This document shows positions 25,883 to 36,002 of a DNA stretch of 48,702 bases, in pieces. The DNA is taken from NCBI GenBank assembly GCA_028865545.1, contig JAGWJY010000025.1:1-48702 (forward strand), given 5' to 3'. The position numbers and the translations under genes were made by a program. Under the pieces are notes generated by a model. It was not told where the DNA came from, searched no databases, and saw nothing but the letters and a program-made list of their open reading frames with translations. Each line of letters opens with the position of its first letter. Position 1 is the stretch's first letter. Origin of the DNA: Alphaproteobacteria bacterium. Lineage in GTDB: Bacteria > Pseudomonadota > Alphaproteobacteria > Micropepsales > Micropepsaceae.

Positions 25883-26762
25883 GACGGTCCGCGCTTATCT
25901 CGATCAATTGCGCAGAGCCCTTAAAGGCGCCCCGCCCGGCTTGATCGCCGACGCTCTGGCGGACTGTGAAGAGCATCTGAACAACGAGATCGCCCAGAAC
26001 CCCGATCAAGACGAAGCCAGCGTGCTGGCCTCTGTGGTGGAGACATACGGCTCACCGCAGGAGATTGCAGAGGAGTATCGCGATATGGAAGCAACGATTT
26101 CCACGCCATTTCCCAAGCAGGATGAGCCGATTCAGCGCCGCCTGGGCTTTTTCAACGTCATCTCGGATCCCCGCACCTACGGTGCACTACTTTATATGCT
26201 GTTATCGCTGATCACCGGCATTTTCTACTTCACTTGGACGATCACGGGCATCTCGCTGACGGCGGGCTTCGCGATCCTCATCCTTGGCATTCCCTTTGCC
26301 CTACTCTTTGTCGGCTCGATCCGCCTGCTCAGCCACGTGGAAGGGCGTATCGTCGAGGGCCTGCTCGGCGTACGCATGCCACGCCGCATGCCGCCGACGA
26401 CCGCTCCCGACGAGTCGATCTTCACGCGGATCAAGGAAGCGTTGATCGACATGCGCACTTGGACGTCGATGTTCTATCTGCTGCTAATGCTGCCGCTGGG
26501 CATCATCTACTTTGTGGTCGCCGTGGTCGGGCTGTCTGTGTCGATCGGTGTTTCTGGCGGTGCGATCTACGGCCTCATCACCAATCACAGCAATTTCCAG
26601 GTCAGTGATGTTCCCTGGCTTGATCATCTGCTCCACACCGCGCCCGGTCTTTTCCTGGTTGCTGCTATCGGTCTGCTTCTGTTCTTCGTCGTCTTACATA
26701 TCGCAAGGGCCGTAGGCTGGATGCATGGCCGCATCGCTGAAGGGCTTCTCGTCCGGCTTTAA
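25860..26762 (+). CDS. HAAS/sensor-domain membrane protein
   Basis: A 300-aa protein. Its N-terminal helical domain (about residues 1-75: TVRAYLDQLRRALKGAPPGLIADALADCEEHL, ending VETYGSPQEIAEEY) resembles the HAAS signalling domain. It is followed by what looks like two copies of a putative sensor domain (about 98-175 and 195-275). Both copies start with a DPRTYGALLYM / DMRTWTSMFYL segment and contain two membrane helices. Overlapping the PadR gene, it is probably the partner whose expression or activity the repressor governs. No enzymatic residues are seen. Confidence 0.75.
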   Translation: MNSSQAPETVRAYLDQLRRALKGAPPGLIADALADCEEHLNNEIAQNPDQDEASVLASVVETYGSPQEIAEEYRDMEATISTPFPKQDEPIQRRLGFFNVISDPRTYGALLYMLLSLITGIFYFTWTITGISLTAGFAILILGIPFALLFVGSIRLLSHVEGRIVEGLLGVRMPRRMPPTTAPDESIFTRIKEALIDMRTWTSMFYLLLMLPLGIIYFVVAVVGLSVSIGVSGGAIYGLITNHSNFQVSDVPWLDHLLHTAPGLFLVAAIGLLLFFVVLHIARAVGWMHGRIAEGLLVRL

Positions 26763-26786
26763 CACCCCCGAAAGTCCGGTCGACAT

Positions 26787-26829
26787 GGGCGCGGTTCATG
26801 GGCCGAAAGGCCCTGGGCCGCGCTCTTTT
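26787..26829 (+). terminator. Rho-independent terminator
   Basis: A stem GGGCGCGG (26787-26794) / CCGCGCTC (26818-26825), with one G-T pair, encloses an inner TGGGCC-GAAA-GGCCCT hairpin. TTTTA follows directly. It sits 24 nt after the sensor-protein stop and closes the padR operon. Confidence 0.75.
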
Positions 26830-27040
26830 ATGGTCTGATGCTTGCTGCGGGAAATATCAGAATCATAAATCGGGACAACCCTTTGTTCCGAGGTGGTGCG
26901 GGCAATTGTTAACAGGGCCGTAATGGTTGACGGCACAGTATGGGCTCGGGCTATATGCCACGTCGCCGGTTCGCCAGCGGGCTGATCTAAGGGCTGGGTT
27001 GCGCGTAAGCAGCCGCGTAAATCGTGAGGCAGGGGCCAAC

Positions 27041-28663
27041 GTGGACGGGCTAACAGAACCGACGTCGCAATCTTTCCTGTCCGAATGGCGCCGCTCTGCG
27101 CGGAAAGCCACTTCTGCCTTGGCCACTACAGATGGCCGCTGGGCACTGGTTTCCACGTCACTTACTGCTGTGATCGCCGGGTCTGTCGCCTGGTTGGCCC
27201 TAGGCACCATGCCGCCCGCAAATTCGATCGGTTTCGATACCGCCCGCCATGAGTTGCTGCCCTACCGGCTGTTCCAGAATTTACTGCAATCGAGCGGCGG
27301 TGCGCTGTACGCTGCGTTAGGAACAACCGGCAACGTCCACGCCAGAACCGAAGCCGCGGCGCCGGCTCAACTGGACAATGCCTTGGCTGCCGAACAAGCA
27401 GGTGACAGTCAGAGACCGAGCGTTGAGACCCACACTGTTACGCTGGACGACGGTGACACTCTCGCGGGCGCGCTGGAAGATGCCGGCGTTTCCGCAAATG
27501 ACGCGAACACAGCTATTGCCGCTCTGTCGAAAGTCTACAGTCCACGCAGCTTGCGTGCTGGACAAACGTTCGACCTGACCTATTCCACCGGTCCGGATCA
27601 ATCAGCCGGTGCGCCGCCGAACCAGAGCGATACGTCTTCGGATGACGACGACAACGGCGATCTTGCCAATGCGCAAGCCATCAACACGCAGCCGGTCGAG
27701 CGGCTGCTGTCCATCGCCTTCTCGCCGACGATCGAGCACAATATCACCGTGACACGTGCAGCAGATGGCAGTTTCACGGCGAACGACGCGGTAGTTCAGC
27801 TGACGGATCACGTGCACCGTGCAGGCGCGACGATCGATTCCAGCCTTTACCTGTCGGCGATGCACGCCGGTATTCCCGCCGACGTGGTCGTCGAGATGAT
27901 TCATATGTTCTCGTACAAGGTGGACTTCCAGCGCGACATCCGTCCCGGCGATTCCTTCCAAGTCTTCTATGACTACTACTACACACCGCAGGGGCAGCCT
28001 GTGAAAGTGGGCAATATCTCCTATGCGATGATGAAGCTGGGTGGGCGCGAGATATCGCTCTACCGCTATCAACCGAATGCCAACGACCCCGCCGACTATT
28101 TCGATGCTCATGGCCAAAGTGCCAAGGGCATGCTGATGAAGACGCCGGTCGACGGCGCGCGCATCACTTCTGGCTTCGGCATGCGCTTCCACCCGATCCT
28201 GGGCTACACGCGCATGCATAAGGGCGTGGATTTCGGCGTGCCGATCGGAACACCGGTAATGGCCGCCGGTTCGGGCACAATCGCGTTCATGGGGTGGGAG
28301 CACGGCTACGGCAAATTCGTGCTTCTGAACAACGGCAATGGATATTCCACCGCTTACGGGCACCTGTCGCGTTTCGCGCCAGGCCTGCACAAAGGGTCAC
28401 ATGTGCGTCAGGCCCAGGTGATCGCCTATAGCGGCATGACGGGCATGGCGACCGGACCGCATCTCCACTACGAAATCCGCATCGACGGCAAGCAGGTCAA
28501 CCCGCTGAAGGTGAAGATTGCGCAAGGCCGTAAACTTCAGGGGCACGAATTGCAGAAATTCCTCGCTGCGCGGATGCATATCGACGCCGAGCTGGCGTCT
28601 ACAAAGCTGGAGACCAAGGTCGCGGATATCTCCGGTGACCTGCGCCAGGCGGACTCCAAATAA
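27041..28663 (+). CDS. M23-family cell-wall metalloendopeptidase
   Basis: A 540-aa membrane-anchored peptidoglycan hydrolase (LytM/DipM-like). One N-terminal transmembrane helix (about 36-55) is followed by an OapA/LysM-like segment with VTLDDGDTLAGALEDAGV. An acidic linker (DTSSDDDDNGD) leads to a C-terminal M23 domain: GFGMRFHPILGYTRMHKGVDF, PIGTPVMA, and the zinc motif GPHLHYEIR. All the usual M23 ligands (His, Asp and the HxH) are present, so it is probably active. The GTG at 27041 was chosen because a purine-rich AGGGG lies just upstream and the longer frame adds no conserved residues. Confidence 0.88.
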   Translation: MDGLTEPTSQSFLSEWRRSARKATSALATTDGRWALVSTSLTAVIAGSVAWLALGTMPPANSIGFDTARHELLPYRLFQNLLQSSGGALYAALGTTGNVHARTEAAAPAQLDNALAAEQAGDSQRPSVETHTVTLDDGDTLAGALEDAGVSANDANTAIAALSKVYSPRSLRAGQTFDLTYSTGPDQSAGAPPNQSDTSSDDDDNGDLANAQAINTQPVERLLSIAFSPTIEHNITVTRAADGSFTANDAVVQLTDHVHRAGATIDSSLYLSAMHAGIPADVVVEMIHMFSYKVDFQRDIRPGDSFQVFYDYYYTPQGQPVKVGNISYAMMKLGGREISLYRYQPNANDPADYFDAHGQSAKGMLMKTPVDGARITSGFGMRFHPILGYTRMHKGVDFGVPIGTPVMAAGSGTIAFMGWEHGYGKFVLLNNGNGYSTAYGHLSRFAPGLHKGSHVRQAQVIAYSGMTGMATGPHLHYEIRIDGKQVNPLKVKIAQGRKLQGHELQKFLAARMHIDAELASTKLETKVADISGDLRQADSK

Positions 28664-28801
28664 CGCAAACCCGACTGACAAATCGTCGGTGACGTTCGCC
28701 GCCGCAGTTTAGGCGCAGCCAGTTCCAGTTGGCTAAATACGACGAATCCCGCACTCTCCTTTTGTCTCGGGCGCGATCAAGCGGCCGATGGGGAGGAAAA
28801 C

Positions 28802-29374
28802 ATGGCCAATGGACAAACAGTCCAGGTCAATCCGGCGGCACTGGGGCTCGTCGGATTCGGCCTGACCACGATTTTGTTAAGTCTAATCAATGCCGGTGTG
28901 CTGCCCAAAGGCGGTGAGAGCGTCGTGATACCGCTGGCGATGGCCTATGGCGGCACCATCCAGATCATCGCCGGGCTGCTTGAGGTCAAATCCGGAAACA
29001 CCTTCGGGATGACGGCATTCCTGAGCTACGGCGCTTTCTGGTGGTGGTTCGCGCTGCTGCTGATCCTGGGCGGAAACGGCGTCATCTCTCTGGCTGACGC
29101 CGCCAGTACGATAGGCGCCGCTCTCATGCTGTGGGGCGTCCTGACGCTGTATCTATGGATCAGCACCTTCAAGCTCTCGCGGACGTTGTTTCTGATTTTC
29201 CTGACATTGTGGATCACATTCTTCCTGCTGGGTGCCGGCAAGCTGTTTGTGATGCCGCAACTCGAACAGTATGGCGGTTGGCTAGGCCTCGTATGCGGTT
29301 CGCTCGCGATGTACGGAAGCTTTGCCATCGTCACGAATACAACGTTCGGGCGGACGGTCGTGCCGCTGGGATAA
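28802..29374 (+). CDS. Acetate/succinate permease of the GPR1/FUN34/YaaH family
   Basis: A 190-aa polytopic inner-membrane carrier resembling SatP. The N-terminal motif NPAALGLVGFGLTTI matches the family signature NPAPLGLxxF. The family tyrosine/glycine helix MAYGGTIQIIAGLLE follows, and six hydrophobic segments can be seen. A good ribosome binding site (GGGGAGGAAAA) precedes the ATG. Proton-coupled acetate or succinate uptake is the family function. A secreted esterase gene follows after a strong stem-loop. Confidence 0.92.
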   Translation: MANGQTVQVNPAALGLVGFGLTTILLSLINAGVLPKGGESVVIPLAMAYGGTIQIIAGLLEVKSGNTFGMTAFLSYGAFWWWFALLLILGGNGVISLADAASTIGAALMLWGVLTLYLWISTFKLSRTLFLIFLTLWITFFLLGAGKLFVMPQLEQYGGWLGLVCGSLAMYGSFAIVTNTTFGRTVVPLG

Positions 29375-29386
29375 AGGTTGCTTCGG

Positions 29387-29427
29387 GCGGCGGCCCTGCC
29401 TGTCATTGACAGGTTCTGGGCCGCCGC
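29387..29427. repeat. Two-tier perfect stem-loop after the permease gene
   Basis: The outer arms are GCGGCGGCCC (29387-29396) and GGGCCGCCGC (29418-29427). The inner arms are CCTGTC (29399-29404) and GACAGG (29408-29413), with a 3-nt loop. No T-run follows, so it may be an attenuator or mRNA stabiliser rather than a classical terminator. Confidence 0.7.
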
Positions 29428-29472
29428 AAACCCGGCCCATGACATAGGAGCCCTGTTGCTGAGGCGATGTGA

Positions 29473-30519
29473 ATGACCAATGGAACGCTTGCCGCGCTTG
29501 CTTTTGCGCTTCTTGTATCTGGCAACACCCCTGCCGTGGCAGCCGCTCAGATCGATCCGACGCGCGACGGCGACTTCACTATCGGTCCGGACTACGCGCC
29601 GGCGCCGGAAACCGTCGTACATGCGGGTGTTCCCGCGGGAACGATCCACGAATTCACGATGGCTTCGACGGATAGCAGGCTCTATCCTGGCATCAAGAGA
29701 GTTGAAAACGGCATCACGAAGCGCCGCGATGCGTATGGCAACCGCATGGCCGCCCCTTTTGCCGAGATATCCGTGGCGGCACCCTATACGCGCAAGGTCT
29801 GGGTATATGTGCCGGCGCAGTATATTCCCGGCACGCCGGCCCCCTTTATCGTCGTGCAGGATGGACATAGCTACGTAACCGGGCTGCCAACAGTCCTCGA
29901 TAATCTGATCGCTGCCCATAAGGTGCCGGCCATGATCGCCGTCATGGTCGATCCCGGTGGCGGCGATGCTCAAGGCAGCGAGCGCGGATTGGAATACGAT
30001 ACGCTGTCTGGCCGCTACAGTGATTTCATCGAGAGCGAAGTTCTCCCGAAAATTTCCAAGGACTACGGCGTTGTCTTCACGAAAAATCCCGACGGACGTG
30101 CGGCGATGGGCGGAAGTTCAGGCGCCGCCGCGGCTTTCACCATGGCGTGGTTCCATCCGGAACGGTACCACCGGGTGCTTTCCTATTCAGGAACTTTTGT
30201 GAATCAGCAATCGCCGCGAAAACCTGCAACGCCAGAAGGCGCATGGGATTATCATGCCGGTGTCATCACGCGCAGCAAAAGGAAGCCGCTGCGCATCTGG
30301 TTGGAGGTCGGCGAAAAGGACCTGCACTTCGACGACCCCGAGTCCACTTATCACAATTGGCCGATGGCCAATAAGCAAATGGCAGCCGTATTGACGGCCA
30401 AAGGCTATCATTACCAGTTCGTCTTCGCGAAGGACGCACACCACGTCGACAACAGAGTGCTCGAACAGACTATGCCTGAGGCGCTCGAATGGCTTTGGCG
30501 CGGCTACCCGATCAAATGA
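29473..30519 (+). CDS. Secreted alpha/beta-hydrolase, enterochelin-esterase-like
   Basis: A 348-aa esterase with a Sec signal peptide ending near AVAAA (residue 25). The nucleophile lies in GGSSGAA (Ser215, GxSxG); an acid residue is likely in EVGEKDLHFDD, and the catalytic His323 or His324 is in KDAHHVDN. The pattern matches esterase family PF00756 (esterase D / enterochelin-esterase type). It starts after the stem-loop that follows the acetate-type permease. A periplasmic role in releasing acyl groups is plausible, but the substrate is unknown. Confidence 0.85.
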   Translation: MTNGTLAALAFALLVSGNTPAVAAAQIDPTRDGDFTIGPDYAPAPETVVHAGVPAGTIHEFTMASTDSRLYPGIKRVENGITKRRDAYGNRMAAPFAEISVAAPYTRKVWVYVPAQYIPGTPAPFIVVQDGHSYVTGLPTVLDNLIAAHKVPAMIAVMVDPGGGDAQGSERGLEYDTLSGRYSDFIESEVLPKISKDYGVVFTKNPDGRAAMGGSSGAAAAFTMAWFHPERYHRVLSYSGTFVNQQSPRKPATPEGAWDYHAGVITRSKRKPLRIWLEVGEKDLHFDDPESTYHNWPMANKQMAAVLTAKGYHYQFVFAKDAHHVDNRVLEQTMPEALEWLWRGYPIK

Positions 30520-30544
30520 GCCTGAGGAATCACCGCGCGCGCCA

Positions 30545-33163
30545 TTAATGCAACGCGCGGCTTGGCGCCTGCTCGATGTCGGCGTCGTCCGGCGATGGCG
30601 CGAACTCCTGCCCGTCGACCGTAAGCCCGTCCTTGCCGGCACCGATCTTCACATTGGCGCCGTCAGCGATTTTTCCTTCCAGCAGCAATTGCGCCAGTGG
30701 ATCCTGAATACGGCGTTGGATCACGCGCTTTAGTGGGCGTGCGCCGTAGACCGGATCATAGCCCGCGTTCGCCAGCCATTCCCGGGCCTTGGTATCGAGC
30801 GCAATCTCGATCTTGCGGTCGGCGAGCAGTTGCTGGAGCCGTCCGATCTGGATGTCGACGATCTTGTCCATGTCGGCGCGGCTGAGCCGATGAAAGATGA
30901 TAATCTCATCCAGGCGGTTGAGGAATTCCGGACGGAAATGTGCCCGGACGGCAGCCATCGCCTGCGCGCGCGCGGCGCGCGTGTCGTCTCCGGCAAGATA
31001 TTCGGTGCCCAGGTTCGAGGTCAGGATGATGACCGTGTTCTTGAAATCGACGGTACGCCCCTGCCCGTCCGTTAGACGGCCGTCGTCGAGGACTTGTAGC
31101 AGCACGTTGAAGACATCGGCATGAGCCTTTTCGACCTCGTCGAACAGGATGACCTGATAAGGCCGTCGCCGCACGGCTTCGGTGAGCACGCCGCCTTCCT
31201 CATAGCCTACATAGCCCGGTGGCGCGCCGATCAGGCGTGCAACCGAGTGTTTCTCCATGAATTCGCTCATGTCGATACGGACCATGGCATTGTCGTCGTC
31301 GAACAGGTAGGCGGCGAGCGCTTTGGTCAGTTCAGTCTTACCGACGCCGGTAGGGCCAAGGAATAGGAACGAGCCAATGGGACGGTTGGGATCCTGCAAG
31401 CCGGCGCGGGCGCGACGCACGGCATTCGAGATCGCTCGCACCGCTTCGCTCTGGCCGACCACGCGACCTTCCAGGGCCTGCTCCATTTTCAGCAATTTCT
31501 CACGCTCGCCTTCCAGCATCTTATCAACTGGAATTCCGGTCCAGCGTGAAACGATGCCCGCAATATGTTCCGGTGTCACCGCTTCTTTCACCAAGTCGGT
31601 ATTCTGTTTTTGCTCGATCGCTTTCAGCTTGCGCTCGAGGTCTGGAATGACGCCATAGGTGAGTTCACCGGCTCGAGAAAAATCGCCGCGACGCTGGGCG
31701 ACCTCGGCATCCTGGCGCGCCTTGTCTAGCTTTTCTTTCAAGCCCTGCACGTCCTGAACAGATTTCTTCTCTTCGTGCCACTTTGCGGCTAGTCCGGATG
31801 CTTCCTGTTCAAGATCGGCGAGCTCCGTCTCGAGTGTCGAGAGGCGATCCTTCGAGGCCTTGTCCGTTTCCTTCTTCAGCGCTTCGCGTTCGATCTTGAG
31901 CTGCACAACGCGACGATCGAGTTCGTCCAGTTCCTCAGGTTTTGAATCCACCTGCATGCGCAGGCGGCTCGCTGCCTCATCCATCAGATCGATGGCCTTG
32001 TCAGGCAGGAAGCGGTCGGTGATGTAGCGGTTGGAAAGTTGCGCTGCAGCGACAATCGCCGAATCCGTTATGCGCACACCGTGGTGAACCTCATACTTCT
32101 CTTTAAGTCCGCGCAGAATCGAGATGGTGTCTTCCACCGTCGGTTCTGAGACAAATACGGGCTGGAAGCGCCGCGCCAATGCGGCGTCCTTTTCGATATG
32201 CTTGTGGTATTCGTCGAGCGTGGTGGCGCCAATGCAGTGCAGCTCGCCGCGCGCCAATGACGGTTTCAGAAGGTTGGAGGCGTCCATTGCCCCTTCGCCC
32301 TTTCCAGCGCCAACCAAGGTATGCATCTCGTCGATGAAGAGGATCACTTTGCCTTCAGCCGCGGTAATTTCGTTGAGAACAGCTTTAAGGCGCTCCTCGA
32401 ACTCGCCACGATATTTGGCACCGGCGATCAGCGCGCCCATGTCCAATGCCATAAGCCGCTTGTCACGCAGGCTTTCCGGCACATCGCCGTTGACGATGCG
32501 CAGCGCCAGACCTTCGGCGATTGCAGTCTTGCCGACGCCAGGTTCGCCGATCAGGACGGGATTGTTCTTGGTGCGACGCGAGAGCACCTGAATGGTGCGA
32601 CGGATTTCCTCATCGCGGCCGATCACCGGATCGAGCTTTCCCGTTCGCGCGAGTTCGGTTAGATCGCGCGCGTATTTCTTCAGCGCGTCATATGCATTTT
32701 CAGCGGTAGCACTGTCGGCCGTGCGGCCCTTACGCAGATCGGCGATGGCCTTGTTTAGATTCTGGGCGGTAACACCAGCGTCCTTCAGAATCTTTGCGGA
32801 GACCGTACCGGCTGCCGTTGCGAGCGCCAACAGGAGGTACTCGGCTGTGACGAAGCTGTCGCCGGCCTTCTTTGCCAACTGCTCTGCCGCATCGAAGAGA
32901 CGCGCGGTTTCCGGTGCGAGATAAACCTGCCCGGAACCTTCGACAGTCGGCAATTGTGCCAGTATCCCTGCAACAGCGTCGCGTATGGCCTCAGGTCTGC
33001 CACCGGCTGCCGCGATCAACCTCGCCGCCAAGCCTTCCTCATCATCGATGAGGACTTTCAGCAGATGTTCCGGCGTGAAATACTGATGGTTGGAGCGAAG
33101 CGCCAACCCTTGCGCGGATTGCATGAACCCGCGCGCGCGCTCGGTGAATTTCTCAACGTCCAT
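30545..33163 (-). CDS. clpB: ATP-dependent disaggregase ClpB
   Basis: An 872-aa class I Clp/Hsp100 ATPase that resolubilises protein aggregates with DnaK. It has an N-terminal Clp_N domain (about 1-145), a first AAA+ module with GEPGVGKT, and the long coiled-coil middle domain that distinguishes ClpB (about 405-525). The second AAA+ module has [12 protein letters not shown]-terminal domain contains [22 protein letters not shown]. The length is right for full ClpB. A sigma-32-like promoter is present 100-130 nt upstream. Confidence 0.97.
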   Translation of the reverse strand: MDVEKFTERARGFMQSAQGLALRSNHQYFTPEHLLKVLIDDEEGLAARLIAAAGGRPEAIRDAVAGILAQLPTVEGSGQVYLAPETARLFDAAEQLAKKAGDSFVTAEYLLLALATAAGTVSAKILKDAGVTAQNLNKAIADLRKGRTADSATAENAYDALKKYARDLTELARTGKLDPVIGRDEEIRRTIQVLSRRTKNNPVLIGEPGVGKTAIAEGLALRIVNGDVPESLRDKRLMALDMGALIAGAKYRGEFEERLKAVLNEITAAEGKVILFIDEMHTLVGAGKGEGAMDASNLLKPSLARGELHCIGATTLDEYHKHIEKDAALARRFQPVFVSEPTVEDTISILRGLKEKYEVHHGVRITDSAIVAAAQLSNRYITDRFLPDKAIDLMDEAASRLRMQVDSKPEELDELDRRVVQLKIEREALKKETDKASKDRLSTLETELADLEQEASGLAAKWHEEKKSVQDVQGLKEKLDKARQDAEVAQRRGDFSRAGELTYGVIPDLERKLKAIEQKQNTDLVKEAVTPEHIAGIVSRWTGIPVDKMLEGEREKLLKMEQALEGRVVGQSEAVRAISNAVRRARAGLQDPNRPIGSFLFLGPTGVGKTELTKALAAYLFDDDNAMVRIDMSEFMEKHSVARLIGAPPGYVGYEEGGVLTEAVRRRPYQVILFDEVEKAHADVFNVLLQVLDDGRLTDGQGRTVDFKNTVIILTSNLGTEYLAGDDTRAARAQAMAAVRAHFRPEFLNRLDEIIIFHRLSRADMDKIVDIQIGRLQQLLADRKIEIALDTKAREWLANAGYDPVYGARPLKRVIQRRIQDPLAQLLLEGKIADGANVKIGAGKDGLTVDGQEFAPSPDDADIEQAPSRALH

Positions 33164-33265
33164 CTCTGCCTCTCAAGCCCAGGTCCAGGCCCCTGCTCAG
33201 CAGCCTAAGACGAGTCTCACGAATTTGGGCTACGGCCCCGTTAAGGGCACCGAACCCACGCAGAG

Positions 33266-33296
33266 TATCTGGGAACAGAGAGGCAAAAGAACAAGG
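33266..33296 (-). promoter_or_regulatory. Candidate heat-shock (sigma-32) promoter for clpB
   Basis: On the minus strand CCTTGTTC (33289-33296) is followed 15 nt later by CCCAGATA (33266-33273). This resembles the sigma-32 pattern CTTG...CCCCAT-T with allowed spacing. It lies about 100 nt upstream of the clpB start. The match is partial. Confidence 0.4.
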
Positions 33297-33333
33297 GGAA
33301 AAGAAAACCGCCAAATACCGGACAATCTCCAGC

Positions 33334-33804
33334 CTACTCCTGGGTTTCCACTTCGTTACCCTCTTCGTCGCTGTCCCCGTCGTCGCTCTGCCCTTCCGTT
33401 AGCGAGAAGGACGGCGCGCTGCTCGGCGCCCCACCTGGCGGCTGGACAAAGGGTTGTTCGCCTGAGCCGTTTGGCGGGCGATACTGGGTATTCCCGTTAT
33501 TTTGGCCGTTCTGCGCCTGATATTGCTGCGCCTGGGCTTGGGCCGCCGCCAAGATGCGATAGTAATGCTCGGCGTGCTGTAGGTAGTTCTCCGCCATCAC
33601 CCGGTCGCCGGACGCATTGGCGTCACGAGCCAGCTGCAGATATTTCTCATAAACGTGCGAAGCAGAGCCGCGAATCTTTATCTCGGGGCCGTTGGAATCG
33701 TAGGTGCGGTTCGGGTTGTGACCGTTTCCGCCTCCACCTCCACCGCCGCTGTGTCCGTTATGACCATTCTGCGGCCTGCGGCCGCCTCTTCTCGAGCGTT
33801 TCAC
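33334..33804 (-). CDS. DUF4167 domain protein
   Basis: A 156-aa, mostly disordered, alphaproteobacterial protein. A basic, glycine-rich N-terminus (KRSRRGGRR, then a poly-Gly run) leads to the conserved DUF4167 core (about residues 42-95, SASHVYEKYLQLARDANASGDRVMAENYLQHAEHYYRI). A Gln/Pro/acidic tail follows. Its function is unknown; the basic N-terminus suggests nucleic-acid binding, which is an inference. The start is GTG with GGGG upstream. It lies between prmC and clpB, its usual position, with a 267-nt gap to prmC that probably holds its promoter. Confidence 0.88.
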   Translation of the reverse strand: MKRSRRGGRRPQNGHNGHSGGGGGGGNGHNPNRTYDSNGPEIKIRGSASHVYEKYLQLARDANASGDRVMAENYLQHAEHYYRILAAAQAQAQQYQAQNGQNNGNTQYRPPNGSGEQPFVQPPGGAPSSAPSFSLTEGQSDDGDSDEEGNEVETQE

Positions 33805-34071
33805 TGTTACCCCTTTTGGGTTCGCACGGCTGTATTCCGTCGCGCCGGTTACCGTCTACGACCGCTGGCTGCGCGCGCGCGTGCCGCGTTGCATTGAAAA
33901 CATCCAGACTTTGTCTTTCGCTATGTCCAAGGCTTGACGCGTCCGACGCGTCGTCTCCGCCACAACAGCCACCATATCCATCGGCCATTCGGCGGGGTGC
34001 CTGTCCCCGGTCCGGGAAACTAGCGGGTCATCGTTGCTTTTCCAATACATTTTTCGCCACAGCGCAATGGG

Positions 34072-34866
34072 TTACTGGAGGCGCCTGGCGACCAAAACCC
34101 GCTGAATCCCTGCCAGATCCGCAACCACCCTCTCGATTTCAAGGCCTGCCTGGCTCAGAAGACTGGCGACTTCGTTGCTTTGTCCCGCCCCAATTTCGAG
34201 GAAAGCCTTGCCTTTGGGAGCCAGCAAACGAGCAATTTCCGGCGCCAAGGCACGATAGGCCTGTAGGCCGTCCGGTCCGCCGTCCAGGGCCTGAACGGGC
34301 TCATAACGAGCCACTTCGGGCTGGAGCCTGGCTAGTTTTGAGGTCTTGATATAGGGGGGGTTGGACAGGACGACATCGAAGGGCCCCGGTATCGCTTCAG
34401 CCCAGTCGCCCGCTTGGATGGCGCAGCGGCCTCCAAGACAGTGGCTCTCAATGTTACGAGCTGCATAAGTCTGCGTTTCTTTTGCTTTCTCAATACCTAA
34501 GCCGCGTGCATTCATAAATTCCTTGAGGAAGGCGACAAGTAAGCAGCCACTTCCTGTACCCAGGTCAAGGACGTTCAGGGCGTTGGAGCGGTCCGGGAAC
34601 GCGGTAAGCGTGGCTTCGATGATTGTTTCGGTCTCGGGACGTGGAACCAGCACGCCTGGGCCGACCTGGAAATCCAGACTCCAGAATTCCTTACGCTGGG
34701 TGATATAGGCGAACGGCTCGCGTGCCTCACGCCGGGTTACAAGCGACTCAAAAAGAACACGGTCTCCGCGTGCATGCGCCAGCAGCAGGCGCGCATCCAG
34801 CCTAGGGTTATCTACGCCGGCAGCGGCAAGGCGGCGTACCGCATCGACCAGCAGTAAGTCGCTCAC
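34072..34866 (-). CDS. prmC: Release factor N5-glutamine methyltransferase
   Basis: A 264-aa SAM methyltransferase that methylates the GGQ glutamine of RF1 and RF2. The N-terminal helical domain precedes motif [13 protein letters not shown]. The catalytic NPPY tetrad is in [11 protein letters not shown]. The GTG start overlaps the prfA stop by 4 nt, matching substrate and modifier in one operon. The length is slightly below the usual 275-285 aa, but the domain is complete. Confidence 0.95.
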   Translation of the reverse strand: MSDLLLVDAVRRLAAAGVDNPRLDARLLLAHARGDRVLFESLVTRREAREPFAYITQRKEFWSLDFQVGPGVLVPRPETETIIEATLTAFPDRSNALNVLDLGTGSGCLLVAFLKEFMNARGLGIEKAKETQTYAARNIESHCLGGRCAIQAGDWAEAIPGPFDVVLSNPPYIKTSKLARLQPEVARYEPVQALDGGPDGLQAYRALAPEIARLLAPKGKAFLEIGAGQSNEVASLLSQAGLEIERVVADLAGIQRVLVARRLQ

Positions 34867-35945
34867 GCCTCGTCCGCTTCCAGTTCGGCCAGGCGGCTGG
34901 CCTGATCTTCGGTGACCAATGCATCGATGACGTCGCCAAGCTCGTCGCCCGAGATGATTCGGTCGAGTTTGTAGAGCGTCAGGTTGATTCGGTGGTCGGT
35001 GACCCGTCCTTGTGGGAAATTGTAGGTACGAATCCGCTCCGACCTGTCCCCAGACCCCACCATACTCTTGCGATCTGCGGCGCGGGCACTGTCGACACGC
35101 TGGCGCTCTATCTCGTAGAGCTTCGCTTTCAACATCTTCATGGCTTGGGCTTTGTTCTTGTGCTGCGACTTTTCTGTCTGCTGCGCGATGGCAATGCCCG
35201 TAGGTAGATGGGTGATGCGAACGGCGCTTTCAGTCTTATTGACGTGCTGACCACCGGCACCCTGTGCGCGATAGACATCGATGCGCAAATCCTTGTCATT
35301 AACGACGATGTCGACGTCTTCCGGTTCGGGAAGCACGGCGACGGTCGCTGCCGACGTATGAATGCGTCCGCTTGCCTCGGTGACAGGTACGCGCTGTACC
35401 CGGTGCACGCCGCTTTCGAATTTCAGCTTAGCGTAAACGCCGGTGCCAACAACGTCGAGTGTCGCGTCCTTGATACCGCCAAGATCGCTTTCGCTCATGG
35501 ACATGAGCTCCGTGCGCCAACCCTGAAGTTGGCAGTAGCGCTGATACATGCCAAGCAGATCTGCCGCAAACAGCGCCGCCTCGTCGCCGCCCGTACCCGC
35601 ACGTATTTCGACAATAGCCGACGAGGAATCCGCGGCATCCTTCGGAAGAAGCTTGACCTTCAGTTCGTGCTCAAGCTTTTCCATTCGCGGCTTGAGTTCC
35701 GCACGTTCCTGCTCAGCCAGTGAGCGCATTTCGGAATCGATCGAAGAATCGTTGGCCATTACGTCGGCCTCGATGAACTGCTTCTCGGCCGACCGATAAG
35801 CCTCCACGGCCGTGATCACAGGCGTCAGTTCCGCATGTTCCTTCGACAACTTTACATAAGCTCCGCCTGCCACACCGGAGGCAAGCTCAGCCTCAAGGGC
35901 ATGGTATCGGTCCAGTAGACGTTCGAGTTTGGCCGTGGGAATCAT
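34863..35945 (-). CDS. prfA: Peptide chain release factor 1
   Basis: A 360-aa RF1, which terminates translation at UAA and UAG. The GGQ catalytic loop is [18 protein letters not shown]. The tripeptide codon-recognition region reads [16 protein letters not shown] (the PxT element is PVT). Length matches the family. It forms an operon with prmC downstream and follows ispG with a 57-nt gap. Confidence 0.97.
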   Translation of the reverse strand: MIPTAKLERLLDRYHALEAELASGVAGGAYVKLSKEHAELTPVITAVEAYRSAEKQFIEADVMANDSSIDSEMRSLAEQERAELKPRMEKLEHELKVKLLPKDAADSSSAIVEIRAGTGGDEAALFAADLLGMYQRYCQLQGWRTELMSMSESDLGGIKDATLDVVGTGVYAKLKFESGVHRVQRVPVTEASGRIHTSAATVAVLPEPEDVDIVVNDKDLRIDVYRAQGAGGQHVNKTESAVRITHLPTGIAIAQQTEKSQHKNKAQAMKMLKAKLYEIERQRVDSARAADRKSMVGSGDRSERIRTYNFPQGRVTDHRINLTLYKLDRIISGDELGDVIDALVTEDQASRLAELEADEA

Positions 35946-36002
35946 AACGGCACCTTATCTACTCGCCCCTCGGCGGTGGAACGACAGATGCGCGGTGCAT
36001 AG

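Noticed and set aside
33090..34349. A 419-codon plus-strand frame across clpB, DUF4167 and prmC
   Set aside because: It runs antisense to three well-supported genes and shows no domain.
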